Positions 41,934-53,905 of a DNA stretch of 64,000 bases are shown here, in pieces. The notes below the pieces were generated by a model. That model searched no databases. It was not told where the DNA came from and worked only from the letters and a program-made list of their open reading frames with translations. The stretch's first letter is position 1, and each line of letters opens with the position of its first letter. The stretch spans positions 25,949 through 89,948 of the forward strand of contig JAHFWL010000963.1 in NCBI GenBank assembly GCA_021292165.1, written 5' to 3'. The translations under genes and the position numbers were made by a program. The DNA is from Shinisaurus crocodilurus (taxonomy: Eukaryota; Chordata; Lepidosauria; Squamata; Shinisauridae).

Positions 41934-44616
41934 AATCAGTATTTTATGTCCTCATTACAAATGAGTTTGAAAGAAGAGCCATATTTACGAACTAACACCT
42001 CTTGATTTTCCAGGAAGGACAGGGAAGAGGGAACATCTTCATCTTTCAGTGGAGTTATTAAAATTCCTTAGTCCAATGCAGCTATTAAAATTCCATAGGG
42101 CTGAATCCTCTGATGCTATTCTTCTAATAGAGAACAATATACACCCACTGGTTGAAAATGCCCTTTTTTCCACTTTTAACATATATCCAGATGGGAATAT
42201 ATTTAGCTATCTATAAATTATTTTAGGAAAGAGCTTCTGGAAGGGTTCTATTCAGAACCATAACATTGCTTGGAGTTAATTGTTTCGCTTTAACAGGATA
42301 TGGATTTCACCCTCAGTAGTATTTGTCCATCCAGATCTTGAATTTCTTGCTCACAAATTATTCTTTAAATACTCCAGTAGCAATGAAGTGCTGTAGAAGT
42401 AATAAGATTAGCAGTTTTAGAGAAATCACTGAAAGTTGAAAAAAAATCACTTTCTGTTTAAGAGGACAAATCTACACTACAAACGTATATAAGTTTGCCA
42501 TGACTTTCCCTGAAGTCTTCTTGGAATTGTAGTTTGGTGAGGGTGTTGAAAATTCTTTGTTACTATTCTGTAAAGCTGTCCCTACCTCTCTCACAGAACT
42601 ACAGTTCACAGAGTTTCCTGTTGATAGAGAATACTGAATTATAACAGTTTAAGTTGTTGGTGTAAATATATGCCCGTAAATTACTGTGGCTAGTATCCAA
42701 CTAGTGTTTTTCTGCCAGCTGAAGATATCCATAATCAGAACAGGAAAGGGCAATTTTGGCAATTCCTCTCCCGCTTTGGCTTCATGCACATTCCCAAATC
42801 TGCTCCACAGCCCCCCTTCCCCCAGCCTTCCAGAGAAGATTTTGGAGAGGAACACCACAGGGAAATCACCCCTCCCTGTCCTGCTGATGAATGCCTTCAT
42901 GGAGGGATGCTGGTTGGATGCCACCCTAAGACAACCTTTACAATTTACAACTTTGAAACCTGGTATATTTTTCCTTGTTGCTTTTTTATCCCTCATATGT
43001 TATTCTACATTGCATTTTACATAACATTGAACAAGAGTTACAACCAATAGAGTAATAGGTTCTCCTCTGATTTATGCTGTCCTTCTCCTCCAGTAAAATG
43101 TAGCATCATGTTTGCTTCCTTTTCTACAGCTGCATATTAGACTGAAAACATTATATATTTTTCAGCAATAACTTCCTAATTCCTTTTCTGCTAAGCAACC
43201 TGAAACCTATTTCTATTTAAGAGATACGTTTTCCATTGCCTCTTCAGTCTAAGATGTACATTGTACTTATGTCTCATTTATACTACATTTATCATTTGTT
43301 TGCCTTGGCATTTAGGCTGTTTAAATGCACTGTGTACATTCATTTCTATTCATGTCGATATAAAGCAAAGGGCTTTGTATTTCTTATCAGCACCAGTAAC
43401 AAAAATGAATGGATCATGTTCATTCTATTTGTCACTGCAGTCTTGAATGTTCTTTTATTTACATTTATTTCTGCATTTTGAAATGTCCAAGAAACACTGT
43501 AGCTGATGTGTATTTCAACAGCATCTTGCATCTTCATAGGCAAGCATATAATAACAAGGTTATCATCGCTTCTTTCTCTTACCCCACCTATCTCTCTCCT
43601 TGATTCAGAGAAACCAATTCACATTCTGTGGCTTTTTATCTTACAGGATTATCATGAAGATAAAATGGGAGAAACCAATGTACACCCCTTGACTACCCAA
43701 CTTGGAGTTAAGGTGTGATACAGGCAGTGTATCAGTCTGCTAATAGTAGCTAGGACCAGGCCTCATCCATAATGGATTAATTCTGGGATGATTTTGTAGA
43801 TAAGTGAGTATTTTCAGCAGTGCCTAAGAGCCTTTGCAGCTTCTGTTGGCAATTTGGGGCTGTTCCCCCACCCCCTTCTTTCCTTCTGTTTATTCCCTTC
43901 AAAAGAGAATATCAGCCAAATTATAGAAATACCTGGTCTGATGCCAAATTCAGCCCCTGTAGAATATGGGGAAGGACTTCACATAATTTCCTGTGGGTGC
44001 AGGAAAGGTCTGCAAAGCCCTACTTATTTCCAGATTGGGACTGAAAATGCCCTTTAAAGCACTGTGTGCAAGGAAAAGACTATGCCAGTGTGACAAATTA
44101 TGATAAAGAGAAGGTAATAATACAATTATCAGCTTTCTGTCAGAGAAAAAGAAAACAATCGTTTGTTTTTTACTTTGAGGCCAGCATTGTATGTACCAAA
44201 AAAACCCCAAAAAAACAAAACACCCACTAATCTCCCCCCTATTGTATTGCAAAAATACACTATTGAATACCATAAGACGAGACTGAACTTTTTAAATAAA
44301 TAAAGAGCATGATCCCAAAAACCTTATGCCTGCAAATTACAAATTGGTTTCCCGAGGACTTTGCTAGGCAAGTGTTGCATTATGAGATCTCTACTTTTGC
44401 TAAATGACAATCACCACTAATAATGGCTATTCTATTACACATCACCATTCAATAGGTTGATGCATATTATTTGGACTAGAGAAAATTCAATTATCAAGCA
44501 ATTACACTGTTAAGTAGAGCAATTATTGATAGCATTTACAAAAAAAAATAACATTAATATCTGGGGTTTATTTTTTTGGTTTTTAACAAATACAAATTTT
44601 AAAAATTACAGCAAGT
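41934..44616. other. Long stretch with little recognisable
   Basis: 43620-43715 holds TTATCTTACAGGATTATCAT and GATAAAATGGGAGAAACC, an old MIR-like SINE middle. At 42355-42390 a 36-nt open stretch (TSLLLEYLKNN) has usable minus-strand splice sites but is too short to call. The rest is unique AT-rich DNA. Confidence 0.45.
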
Positions 44617-44702
44617 CTGCAATTCTATACAGTACATATGTGCCTGGGACTAAGCATTCAATGTGGCTTACTTCTGAGTAGATATTTATAGGATTGCAGT
44701 GT
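44617..44702. mobile_element. Diverged palindromic MITE
   Basis: TCTGCAATTCTATACAGTAC at the left and TTATAGGATTGCAGTGTC at the right, with GGCTTACTTCTGAGTAGAT between; same family as 55915 and 59596. Confidence 0.55.
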
Positions 44703-45584
44703 CAATCCCCTAGAATCTAGGACCTAGATCTTTGCCCAATCATACTAAAATGAATTATTTCAGTTACACTGAAATACTGTTCAGTAAAAAATAACAATTG
44801 TCAGAGGATCTAACTATTCAATAATCACAGAATTAGTATGAAAATTTTTGCATTGTTCTGTAATCACCTGATCATTCTCCTGCCTAGTGTTTACTGTTCT
44901 TAAACATTATGAGCAGTATCCAATGATGACCATCCATGAGCAGCCACATAAGGGAGCTCCGACAACCTGCCCTATTTCAAAAATGTGTGTTCCTGCTCAT
45001 TTCAGGGCTTGCCCCCAGAAGCGCTAAATCTCCATTGCGCAACCAGTGGGTGCCACTTGCGCAGCTGAATCAGCTCAGCAGTGGGTCCTGCTGGTAGACA
45101 GGCAGCATTGGATACTACCCAAGCTAAGAATACGATTGTCAGGAGAGCAGATGATCTTATCACAAGTATTTTTATTATTTAATAGCTAAATATGTTTCCT
45201 AAGTGGAGACAGTGGGTTGGATCCAAAGGCTCCTTTTCTCCAAATAAAAGAGTCTTCCTCTAACTCCTGTGGATCTAGGTTATTGTGGACACATTTGTAA
45301 TTTTTGCGGATTCAGGAAGACAGATTTGTGCAAACATTTATGGATGAATCAGTCGATTGATGGCTGAGGAATACTGAGAGTAGTAGGACTTTTTTCTGTC
45401 TAAACATACATAGGATTGTGACCTAAAAAAAATATTGTAGAAGTCTTCATTTCTTCAAACATGGTTGAGCACAATATATTTCCAGCTAACTTAAAATATC
45501 CATGGATGCCTGCATTTGCAAAGCTACAGATTACTGTACTTATTCCTAATTAGTAAGATCAGCAGTCTATCTTTGTATTTGGAC

Positions 45585-45619
<35 letters not shown>

Positions 45620-46296
45620 ATTCAAGACAAGTCTCTGAATATCCCAATACTTCGTGGGGCTCAGATCATGTAATTTGCCATTTTCTCCTAATATGCTAAA
45701 GTATTTTGAACCTTGCATGCATTTGTATTTCAAATTTTCCATTCCTAAAATTCCCCATGCTGTTACCACAAAATGCAATGCTTTGCTTTGGTTCCTGTTC
45801 ATAGGTGATGGAAAGAAATCCACGAGCAATAGCATTTTGAAGGTTTCCTAAGGAAACCTATAAAAGTAAGGCAATGAAATCAGCTTGGCATGTTAAGTAC
45901 TGCTACGCTAACAGCACTATATTCTGCAATTGCATTCTGTATTTGTTTCTCAAAGCAAGACAAGCTACAGCCCCCAAGTCAGCAAAGTGTGCCCTGAAAA
46001 TACACTTGTTCTATTTGCAAAATAGGAAGAATTGTTTGTCACTCTTGTTTTGAGCCCAGCTCCCACTAACATTAGGGATTTGGTCCTATGTACAGATACC
46101 TGAAATAAGTCCCATTGACCTAAGGATGTCAGAAGAATCCATTTGAGACCTGTTGCTAGCCTTATGGGCACTTTTTGCTTTCCTCTCACATTTTGCCTGC
46201 ATCGGACCTCCAAATTTGCTTTGCTTTAAGTGACATTCATTGGCAAATCTATCTGAAACTCAAGCCCTCTTTGTATACTTACCCAGCTGTGTAAAC
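44703..46296. other. Stretch with a GT array
   Basis: A GT microsatellite lies at 45588-45617; 45385-45425 is half of the GGGTGCAATCC MITE. Otherwise nothing supportable. Confidence 0.5.
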
Positions 46297-46304
46297 CCTG
46301 TGGC

Positions 46305-47525
46305 CAGGGCTTTTTTTCTCAGAGAAAAGGTGGTGGAACTCACCCCCCCTCCCCTGGGACCGCCCCTACGCACGCCCCTACCCACCCCTAGGACCGCCCC
46401 CTAAAACCGCCCCTTTAGAGAACAGGGATGCAAGTAAAATTTGGGGGGGCTATAAAAGTAAATGTATGGAATTAAATAAAAAGCAATGCAGTAAAATGTG
46501 CAAAAAATTGGAATACTTCCCAAAAGTAAGCTCAGAGACATTTCCTTTTTGAAAGGTGTTTGTTTATAAGTTTTGCAGTTACACATATTAATCACAGTTT
46601 AGTAAAGTGAATACATGAAAAGAAAGGGGGGGATAACGGGACCAATTACACATTGCCTAAGCAAATATATTTGGGGGCCTTAGCGACCCAGTAAAATCAA
46701 TGACATGTCTTAGTAGAAAGCGCTGCTCGCTTTATCACTCAGCATAATTAAATTCTTGTGATGTTAACAGCAGTTCGTAATCCCCCATTAACGATTATTG
46801 TGAACTTAAAAGTAATTCGTCACCCATACAGAGATCTGTGAGCCAGAGCTGTTAAACAGGTTTTACCTTTGAGAAGCAGTCTGGCTATGCATATTGAATT
46901 TGAGATGGCTTATTGAAATGCAAAAAACAACAGCAGTCTGGCTGGAGCCAAGGACAAAGAAAGAGCCAACTTAGTTAGCAATGCATATGGCAGGCTTTCC
47001 TCTCACAGTCAGTGTTAGAAAGGTTACCTTAAAATCATAAATTATACGACCTACGTTTATAAAAAATTGCTCTGTAAAAAAAAAAGGTATAAAAAGGTAT
47101 GCACAGCAAAGAATTGCAATTGCCACATAACAACAAAATACTTTTTCTAGTAGGAATGTAGATTGAAGAATGTATAGCCAGCCAGAGATGCTGTTGTGTT
47201 GCTGCAAATCATCAGCATTACAAAACAAATATTCCTGCCCTTAGGAATTTAGCAAGGTATTTAGCAATTAGCATAAGTACAGTGGGGGTTTTCCTCAGAC
47301 TCAGAGTTAGTAATTAAGTCAATTAAGAAACACAAAAGCAAACACAAAAGATCTTGCTGTTCGTGACTCACTTGGGTCCGAATTTGTAGTGGACGGGAGA
47401 GAAGAGGATCGAGATGCTTGAAGTGATTAGTGAGCCAGTGAAAGGGAGATATTTTCCCAGGGCTATTGTCTGAAAATAGGTGGCGGAACGCCGTTCCGGT
47501 GCATTCCGCCAGAAAAAAAGCCCTG
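46305..47525. mobile_element. hAT-like element, exact 8-bp duplication
   Basis: CAGGGCTTTTTTTCTC and AGAAAAAAAGCCCTG are inverted ends; CCTGTGGC flanks both (46297-46304 and 47526-47533). The right subterminal part has GGCGGAACGCCGTTCCGGTG. The left subterminal part is C-rich (CCGCCCC repeats). The 1.2-kb interior has no readable transposase. Confidence 0.88.
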
Positions 47526-47589
47526 CCTGTGGCACTATTCCATGTGGTTGTGGTATGCACAATGCTACTGCCCATGTGTTTACAGGGGT

Positions 47590-48111
47590 AGTGAGGTTTG
47601 AACCTATCACACCAGCTTTGAAATCCCTGCACTGGCTAGCAGTGAGCTACTGGGCCCAATTCAAGGTGTAGAAAGCCCTAAACAGCTCAAGACCCAGGTA
47701 CTTGAAGGGCTGCATTCCCCAATACCAACCAACCTGGGATTTAAGAGTGGCCAGGGAGGCTTTGCTTCTGGAGCCCATGAGGAATGTGGCCCATAGGGCT
47801 ACCATGCATGGCTGGTCTTCTTGGTGATGGCACCACAGCTCTAGAACTCACTTTTGGTAGAAATTTGGCTTTCTCCCACGCTGTTGCCATTGAGGTGCCA
47901 GTTAAATATGCATTTATTTGTGCAGGCTTTGAGCTTATAGACAAGTGCTCTATTTGTGTTTTTATTGATCGATGGTGCTGATGGTTTTATTGTATTTCAT
48001 TACATATTTGTGATTTCAGAGTCATTATTGTAATGTTACTTAGGTGGTGTACTGTTTCATATAGGTTGTTCACTGCCCTGGGTTCTTTATGAGGAGACTC
48101 TTTGTGCCTCA
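47590..48111 (+). mobile_element. L2 LINE remnant, decayed
   Basis: CACTGGCTAGCAGTGAGCTA, GCCCAATTCAAGGTGTAG and AAGCCCTAAACAGCTCAAG follow the L2 C-terminal coding order, with several stops; the 3' end near 48060 has GTTGTTCACTGCCCTGGG. Confidence 0.65.
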
Positions 48112-48113
48112 TA

Positions 48114-48398
48114 CAGTAAAACCTTGGATTGCAGCAAGTAACTTGGTCTGTAAGTGTTTTGCAAGACACGCAAATCTTTAAAATAAATTTTAACTTGATA
48201 AACAAGCGACGTCTTGGAATACAAGTACTGTAGTACGGTCAAGAAAAATGAAGACTTTACACTATCATTCTTTATTGCAGCTAAAATTAAAAATATGTGT
48301 ACAAATTTCTTATGGGGAATTTCGCTTTGATGTACAAGTGCTTTGGATTACAAGCACGTTTCTGGAATGAATTATGCTTGCAATCCAAGGTATTACTG
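48114..48398. mobile_element. Tigger-type MITE with TA duplication
   Basis: CAGTAAAACCTTGGATTGC at the left mirrors GCAATCCAAGGTATTACTG at the right; TA flanks both (48112-48113 and 48399-48400). Same family as 22761-23010. Confidence 0.85.
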
Positions 48399-48412
48399 TA
48401 ATTGTTGTTGTT

Positions 48413-50182
48413 TTTTTGTAAAAAAAATTTATTTTAAATTTTAGAATCCATAAAAACAAAATACCAAGAACAAGACAAAACAAAAACCAAAGAAGCATAC
48501 ACTACAAAAACAAAACAACATTAAACTAAAAAGTACTTCCGATTTCTCCACAACCAAGTATAAGTAACATCAGATATTCTATATAATGATTATAAAGGAA
48601 TTGCTTCCTTTTCCCCCTTAAACAAACAAAAAAATCAAACGAAAGATTTCCCCCCCTCTTATTCATCAACCTCACAAGTTCACAAAACCTTGAAACCTTA
48701 CAGCAATTTACTCCTAAGCACGTATAATAATCCTTCTAGTTAAACAATATTCAATATTTCTATTTATGTTTAATAAAAATCTCTCTATCTTCTTTCCCTC
48801 CATTTATAAACAGACAACCTAGCTTTTATTTTATTTTTAAAATAGTTTCACATTTCCACATTACTTCACATCTCCAATTCTATTCCATATTTAGTTGGTT
48901 CCTTTCCATTAGTTATTCTCTATGCTATATTTCATCTAGACTCAATACATTTTTACCAATAACAACCACCTCAAACTGGAAGTTCTCCTTTTCTCTCAAA
49001 GGGGTTCCTCTCACTAGCCCCTACTGGTTCAGATCTATATATATTTTCTTTGGATCACTATCAGCAATCCATTTTGGTTTATCCCATCTGAATTTCTCTC
49101 ACCAATCCATTTGGGAAGCTGAACTTACTTCTTTCATAAGAACCTCCCACTTCCCCCAATATTCAACAATTATCATAATATAAGTCCAACCATTTATTCC
49201 ATCAAATAATCAGCAAACCATTTTTATCTTAACACAGGTCAAACCATTTATCCCATCCAATAATCAGCAAATTATTTTCCCCGATCAAACACAGTATTCA
49301 TGATGTGCATCTTTTTCAGGCTCATGCTCCAGAAAAGTCTTCCCCCCCCCCATGTGAGCCTCCCTAGCTATCTTCCTCCAAGTAGCCCAGCAGCAATCAA
49401 CTTTCCAGTTCTCCCTGGATGGCATCTCTAAAGCGTCTTCACTGTCCGTTTTGCTGGCATCCCTCCCTTTTCTGCTGTCTCTCTTCAAAGGTCCAGTTGT
49501 TATCTCTCCCAGTATATCATTCTTCGCCTCGTCCTCCCTGCTCTGCACTTCCGACCTCACCAGTCCCCCCAACAGTTTATTTTGGAAAGTTTGAAACAGT
49601 TCCATCAGCTCTCCGGCCAATTGCAGCAGTAAATCATAAGTAGCCATCTTGTCTGTGACGCAGTTAGAATTTACAGATACTTTAAACTCTTCCAGAATTC
49701 AAAGTAAAAGGAATTACAGTACCTCTTTCTTTCTCGTTTCAAAACACATTTGTTGATCTTCCCATTATGAAGTTTTAAAGCACATTTTCTTTTTAGTATT
49801 CCAGATGAGGGTATTTAATCCTGATTGTGGATAAAATTCCTCTTTATTACCAATTGTCAATAAATCTTTAAGAAATGGAGTTGTCGTTCTTCAGGTTCTT
49901 AAAAAAAAAGAACTCCAAACGCGGCGGTGAGCGATGATGGCTTCTCCCACACTCTACCCCTCCCCGAGAGAATCTGCAGAAGCGCAAGCAACTGCAAAAA
50001 AAAACTCACAGAGAGCAATTAAGAGCTATACTGGGAATCACTCTTAGATCATCCTCTTGTTCCGAGGAGATTAAGCAGCCAAGATAACCTCTTGACTGGA
50101 TTTCTCGCCACGTTGGTCTCCCTCGATTTCAAGAGATTTCAAGGGAGCTTCAGTCCGACATTAAGCTCCACCCGGAAGTCTC
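48413..50182 (-). mobile_element. L1-type retroposon lacking ORF2, copy B, 24-bp duplication
   Basis: The sequence beginning GGTATTACTGTAATTGTTG occurs at 48389-48412 and 50183-50206, a 24-bp exact duplication that includes the end of the adjacent MITE. On the minus strand the element starts GACTTCCGGGTGGAGC, carries one frame (49285-49647), and ends A-rich. Layout and both ends match copy A at 34700. No reverse transcriptase is present. Confidence 0.75.
49285..49647 (-). CDS. Short Lys/Glu-rich frame of retroposon copy B
   Basis: 120 residues beginning MATYDLLLQLAGELMELFQT and ending AHHEYCV. It corresponds in place to the frame in copy A but shares little obvious sequence. It may be a decayed ORF1. 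The function is unknown. Confidence 0.3.
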   Translation of the reverse strand: MATYDLLLQLAGELMELFQTFQNKLLGGLVRSEVQSREDEAKNDILGEITTGPLKRDSRKGRDASKTDSEDALEMPSRENWKVDCCWATWRKIAREAHMGGGKTFLEHEPEKDAHHEYCV

Positions 50183-50206
50183 GGTATTACTGTAATTGTT
50201 GTTGTT

Positions 50207-52154
50207 GTTCTATCCACACTTACCTGGGAGACGTTTTTCTGTCTAAACATGCACAGGATTGCGCCCTAGGTTGACCATATTTAATATATCAATCATGGAG
50301 TAACAACAAATTCTAAACAGTAGACAAGAATGAGACAACATGTTGAAAATCAAAGTTATAGGGTTTGCTAAATATACTGTCTCTTTGCTTTTAATATTAT
50401 AGTACATGTTAAATAAACCATACTTCATTGTTATTTATTCAGTTAAGACACAGTGAAGCATTATTGTGTTTCTAAGCGCATATCAATCTCTATAAAACGT
50501 TATGAAAGTTATATGTTGTTAACACATTGACCTATATTAGAGATAAATTGTCTCTTTACTTTGATATCAAACGTGAATATTAATAATGCAGTTTCTAAAG
50601 CATTTTATTAAATGTATTAACATTTGCATCAGCAAAATTGGCAGATGTGTTTACAAATCAGACATAATGCTATTACAAATCAGATATAATTACATCATTA
50701 CATCCTCTGCTATAAATCCACTGATGGGAAAGGGAATTAGTTACCTCCTTAATCACATTTTTTCTCTGTAGGGTCTAAAACTACAACCATAATTATGATT
50801 ACCAGTAAGAAAATGCCACTAAGCCAAGTCAGTCAGTCAGTAGGACTGGTGGGTAAACTTTATACTGGAACTCATTAAAACAGGAGGAAAATCCTTCTCC
50901 AGACTGCATGCTTGTTAACCAAATGAAATTAATTTCATGACTTAATTTGCAGATCCATTTACAAGTTCTTATCCATGCATAGCTAAATTCACAGACTTTG
51001 CTCAGGAAATGAGACTAGTGGGGTTTATGTCCTTGTTCACTCATTTTTGTTCCCAAAAAAACCCTTAACTTCTGATTCCTTTCTCCCTGTGGGCAGGAAC
51101 AGGCAGGAATGGTGTCCCAGGAGAATATTATGGAGTTTTGGGAAAACAGTAAACCCGTATTCATTACAAAATGTGGAGCACCATGTTAAGGTATAATTTC
51201 AGAATAATTTTCTCTGTTTCCAAAGTTCAGAGGTAAATATGAATCATTATGTAGCAAAACTGGAACCATCCATGCACAAGAGGGAGTGGGAGGTATCAAT
51301 AGGTGTGAGGGGATACAAAGTTTTACAGAAGAAAAAATATTTTGGAGGGACAATGAAGACTGAGCTTGGGAGGAATGGAGTATTCTGGAGGGGGGCAGGG
51401 CCGACTGAGATGAACAATGAAGAGCAGTACTCCACACTTCAGGCCCCCTTTGTAGCGCAATTTGCCATTTCATACCTATGCTTATCTGTCCACTGCTGAT
51501 GCTGACTGACCCCCTGACTCAACGAGCTGGAAAAACTCCCCATGAGGAAAGGTTACAACAGCTGGGACTGTAGTGCTTATGGGAAAAGGTGAGTAAGGGG
51601 AGGCCTCTAGGTGCTTGAGAAAGTGGAAAAGTGTGAGCCATGGGTGCGGTCAGTTTTGACAGGAGCTGTCAAAACTCAGGCTTCCTTTTAAAATCATTTT
51701 TTTGACTGGGCTAACCCTGCTAACCCATAAATGTAGTGGTTCGCACTTTTGCACTTTTCCCGAGCCTAGAGGCTCAGGAAAGTATGGAAAAGCTGCAGGA
51801 CACTGAGAACTGTCAGGTCCACATATAAAAACCAGAGGGTCTTGCCACAAAGGGGGTGATCTACTAGCAACTCCCTTTCATGAATAAAGATCCATTTGCA
51901 GCTTTGCTTTCACTTGACAGCTTTTGTCAGCTGTCAGGGAAAGCAAAGTAACATTTTAATCCTTGTTTTCTCAATGTTCCTGGATGGTGCCTATTGCACT
52001 TCAACAGGAGACACTTCCCAGGACATTGACAAGGCAAGGTTTTTCATTTCTGACCCCCTAAAGTGTGAAGGTGCACACTTGCGAAAGACTGGGTTTTTTT
52101 AATGCAATTTGTGCAAATTACAATTTGTGCAAATTTTAAGACCATTTTTTAAAA
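50207..52154. other. Stretch with a half MITE and little else
   Basis: 50228-50272 is the right half of the GGGTGCAATCC MITE (GTCTAAACATGCACAGGATT). On the minus strand 51327-51384 has a very good acceptor (CTGCCCCCCTCCAG), a fair donor and three open frames, so it could be an exon, but nothing selects the frame. Confidence 0.4.
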
Positions 52155-53905
52155 CGATGTTGACAAGGTGCTTCAACGGGTTCGTGCAACCACATCTGTT
52201 CTGGATCCTTGCCTCTCTTGGCTTATAAAAACTAGCAGGGAGGGAACGGCCGGCTGGGCCAGAGAGGTGGTCAATGCCTTCTTGCGAGAGGGAGTGGTCC
52301 CATGCCACCTGAAACAGGTGGTGGTGAGACCACTCCTGAACCCAGAAGATCTTAACAACTTTAGGCAGGTGGCGAATGTTCCTTTTCTGGGCAAAGTCCT
52401 TGAGCAGATGGTGGCCAACCAGCTCCAGGCGCTCTTGGATGAGACTGATTATCTGGATCCATTTCAGTCGGGGTTCAGGCCTGGTTCTGGCATGAAAATA
52501 GCTTTGGTCGCCCTGTATGATGACCTATGTCGGGAGAGAGACGGGGGAGTGTGACCCTGTTGATACTCCTGGATCTCTCAGCAGCTTTCGATACCATCGA
52601 CCATGGTATCCTTCTGGAGCGGCTGTCTGAGTTGGGGGTGGGGGGCATTGCATTGCAGTGGTTCTGCTCCTACTTGGCCGCTCCAGAAGGTGGTGCTTGG
52701 GGAATGTTGCTCGGCCCCATGGACTCTCCAATATGGGGTTCCTCAGGGGTCGGTCTTATCCCCCATGATATTTAATATCTACATGAAACCACTGAGTGGG
52801 GTCATCTGGAGTTTTGGAGTGTGTTGTCATCAGTACGCTGATGACATGCAGCTCTATTTCTCCTTCTCATCTTCAGCAGGTGAGGCTGTGGATGTGCTGA
52901 ACCGATGCCTGGCTGCGACAATGGACTGGATGAGGGCTAACAAACTGAGGCTCAATCCAGACAAGACTGAGATGCTGTTAGTGGGTGGTTCCTTTGACCG
53001 GATGGACGGTGTTCAACCTGTTCTGGATGGGGTTGCACTCCCCTTGAAAGAGAAGGTTTGTAGCTTGGGGGTGATCCTGGAGCCATCTTTGTCACTTGAG
53101 GCTCAAGTGTCTTCAGTGGCAAGGAGTGCCTTCTACCAGCTCCGGCTGGTGACCCAACTATACCCCTATCTGGACAGGGATAGCCTGGTCTCAGTAATCT
53201 ATGCTCTGGTAATCTCTAAACTAGACTACTGCAATGCATTCTACGTGGGGCTGCCTTTGAAGACTGTTCAGAAGCTGCCGCTTGTGCAAAATGCGGCAGC
53301 CAGGCTTATTGCGGGGACCGGAAGGTCAGAGCACATTACACCAGTTTTGGCCCGTTTGCACTGGCTGCCAATATGCTTCCGAGCCGAATTCAAGGTGCTG
53401 GTTCTAACCTATAAAGCCCTACACGGCTTAGGACCACAATACCTGACGGAACGTCTCTCCCAACCGCAATCTACCTGGACACTGCGCTCCACATCTGGGG
53501 TCCTTCTCCGACTGACACCTCCAAGAGAAGCTCGGTTAGTGGCAACAAGGAGGAGGGCCTTATGGTAGCCCCCCAATTATGGACTAAGCCGCCACTGAGA
53601 CCCGCCTGGCGCCAACGTTACTATCTTTTCAGCACCAGGTTAAGACTTCCCTCTATGCCAAGGCATTCAACAGTTAAGAGTTCAAAATAGCACATGGGGG
53701 GGGGGGGATTGTCACCTGTAAGCTTAGTTTTATTAACTTTTGTATTGTCATTTTTTAAACTGTGCTTTTAAATTTGGTTTTTAATCTTTTTCACTATATT
53801 GTATGTTTTTATTGTTGTTGTTTTTATGTATAAATTGTGAACCGCCCAGAGAGATTTAGCTGTGGGGTGGTATAGAAATGAAATAAATGAAATGAAATGA
53901 AAGTG
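52155..53905 (+). pseudogene. L2 LINE ORF2 remnant with 3' UTR
   Basis: The most complete L2 here, 5'-truncated, in three frames: 52168-52551 (QVVVRPLLNPEDLNNFRQVA, FLGKVLEQMVANQLQALLDE), about 52527-52690 ([20 protein letters not shown]) and 52690-53568 ([20 protein letters not shown], catalytic YADD in HQYADDMQLYF, and LDYCNAFYVGLPLKT). Two frameshifts and the missing endonuclease make it inactive. The tail near 53830-53905 has AACCGCCCAGAGAG and AAATG repeats. Confidence 0.9.

Noticed and set aside
45524..45835. Minus-strand frame with a possible splice acceptor
   Set aside because: It runs into a GT microsatellite and no donor gives a phase consistent with the gene chain; left out for lack of support.
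46260..46304. Minus-strand consensus donor GTAAGT near 46280
   Set aside because: The only exon it could end is interrupted by the hAT insertion, and no acceptor is apparent.
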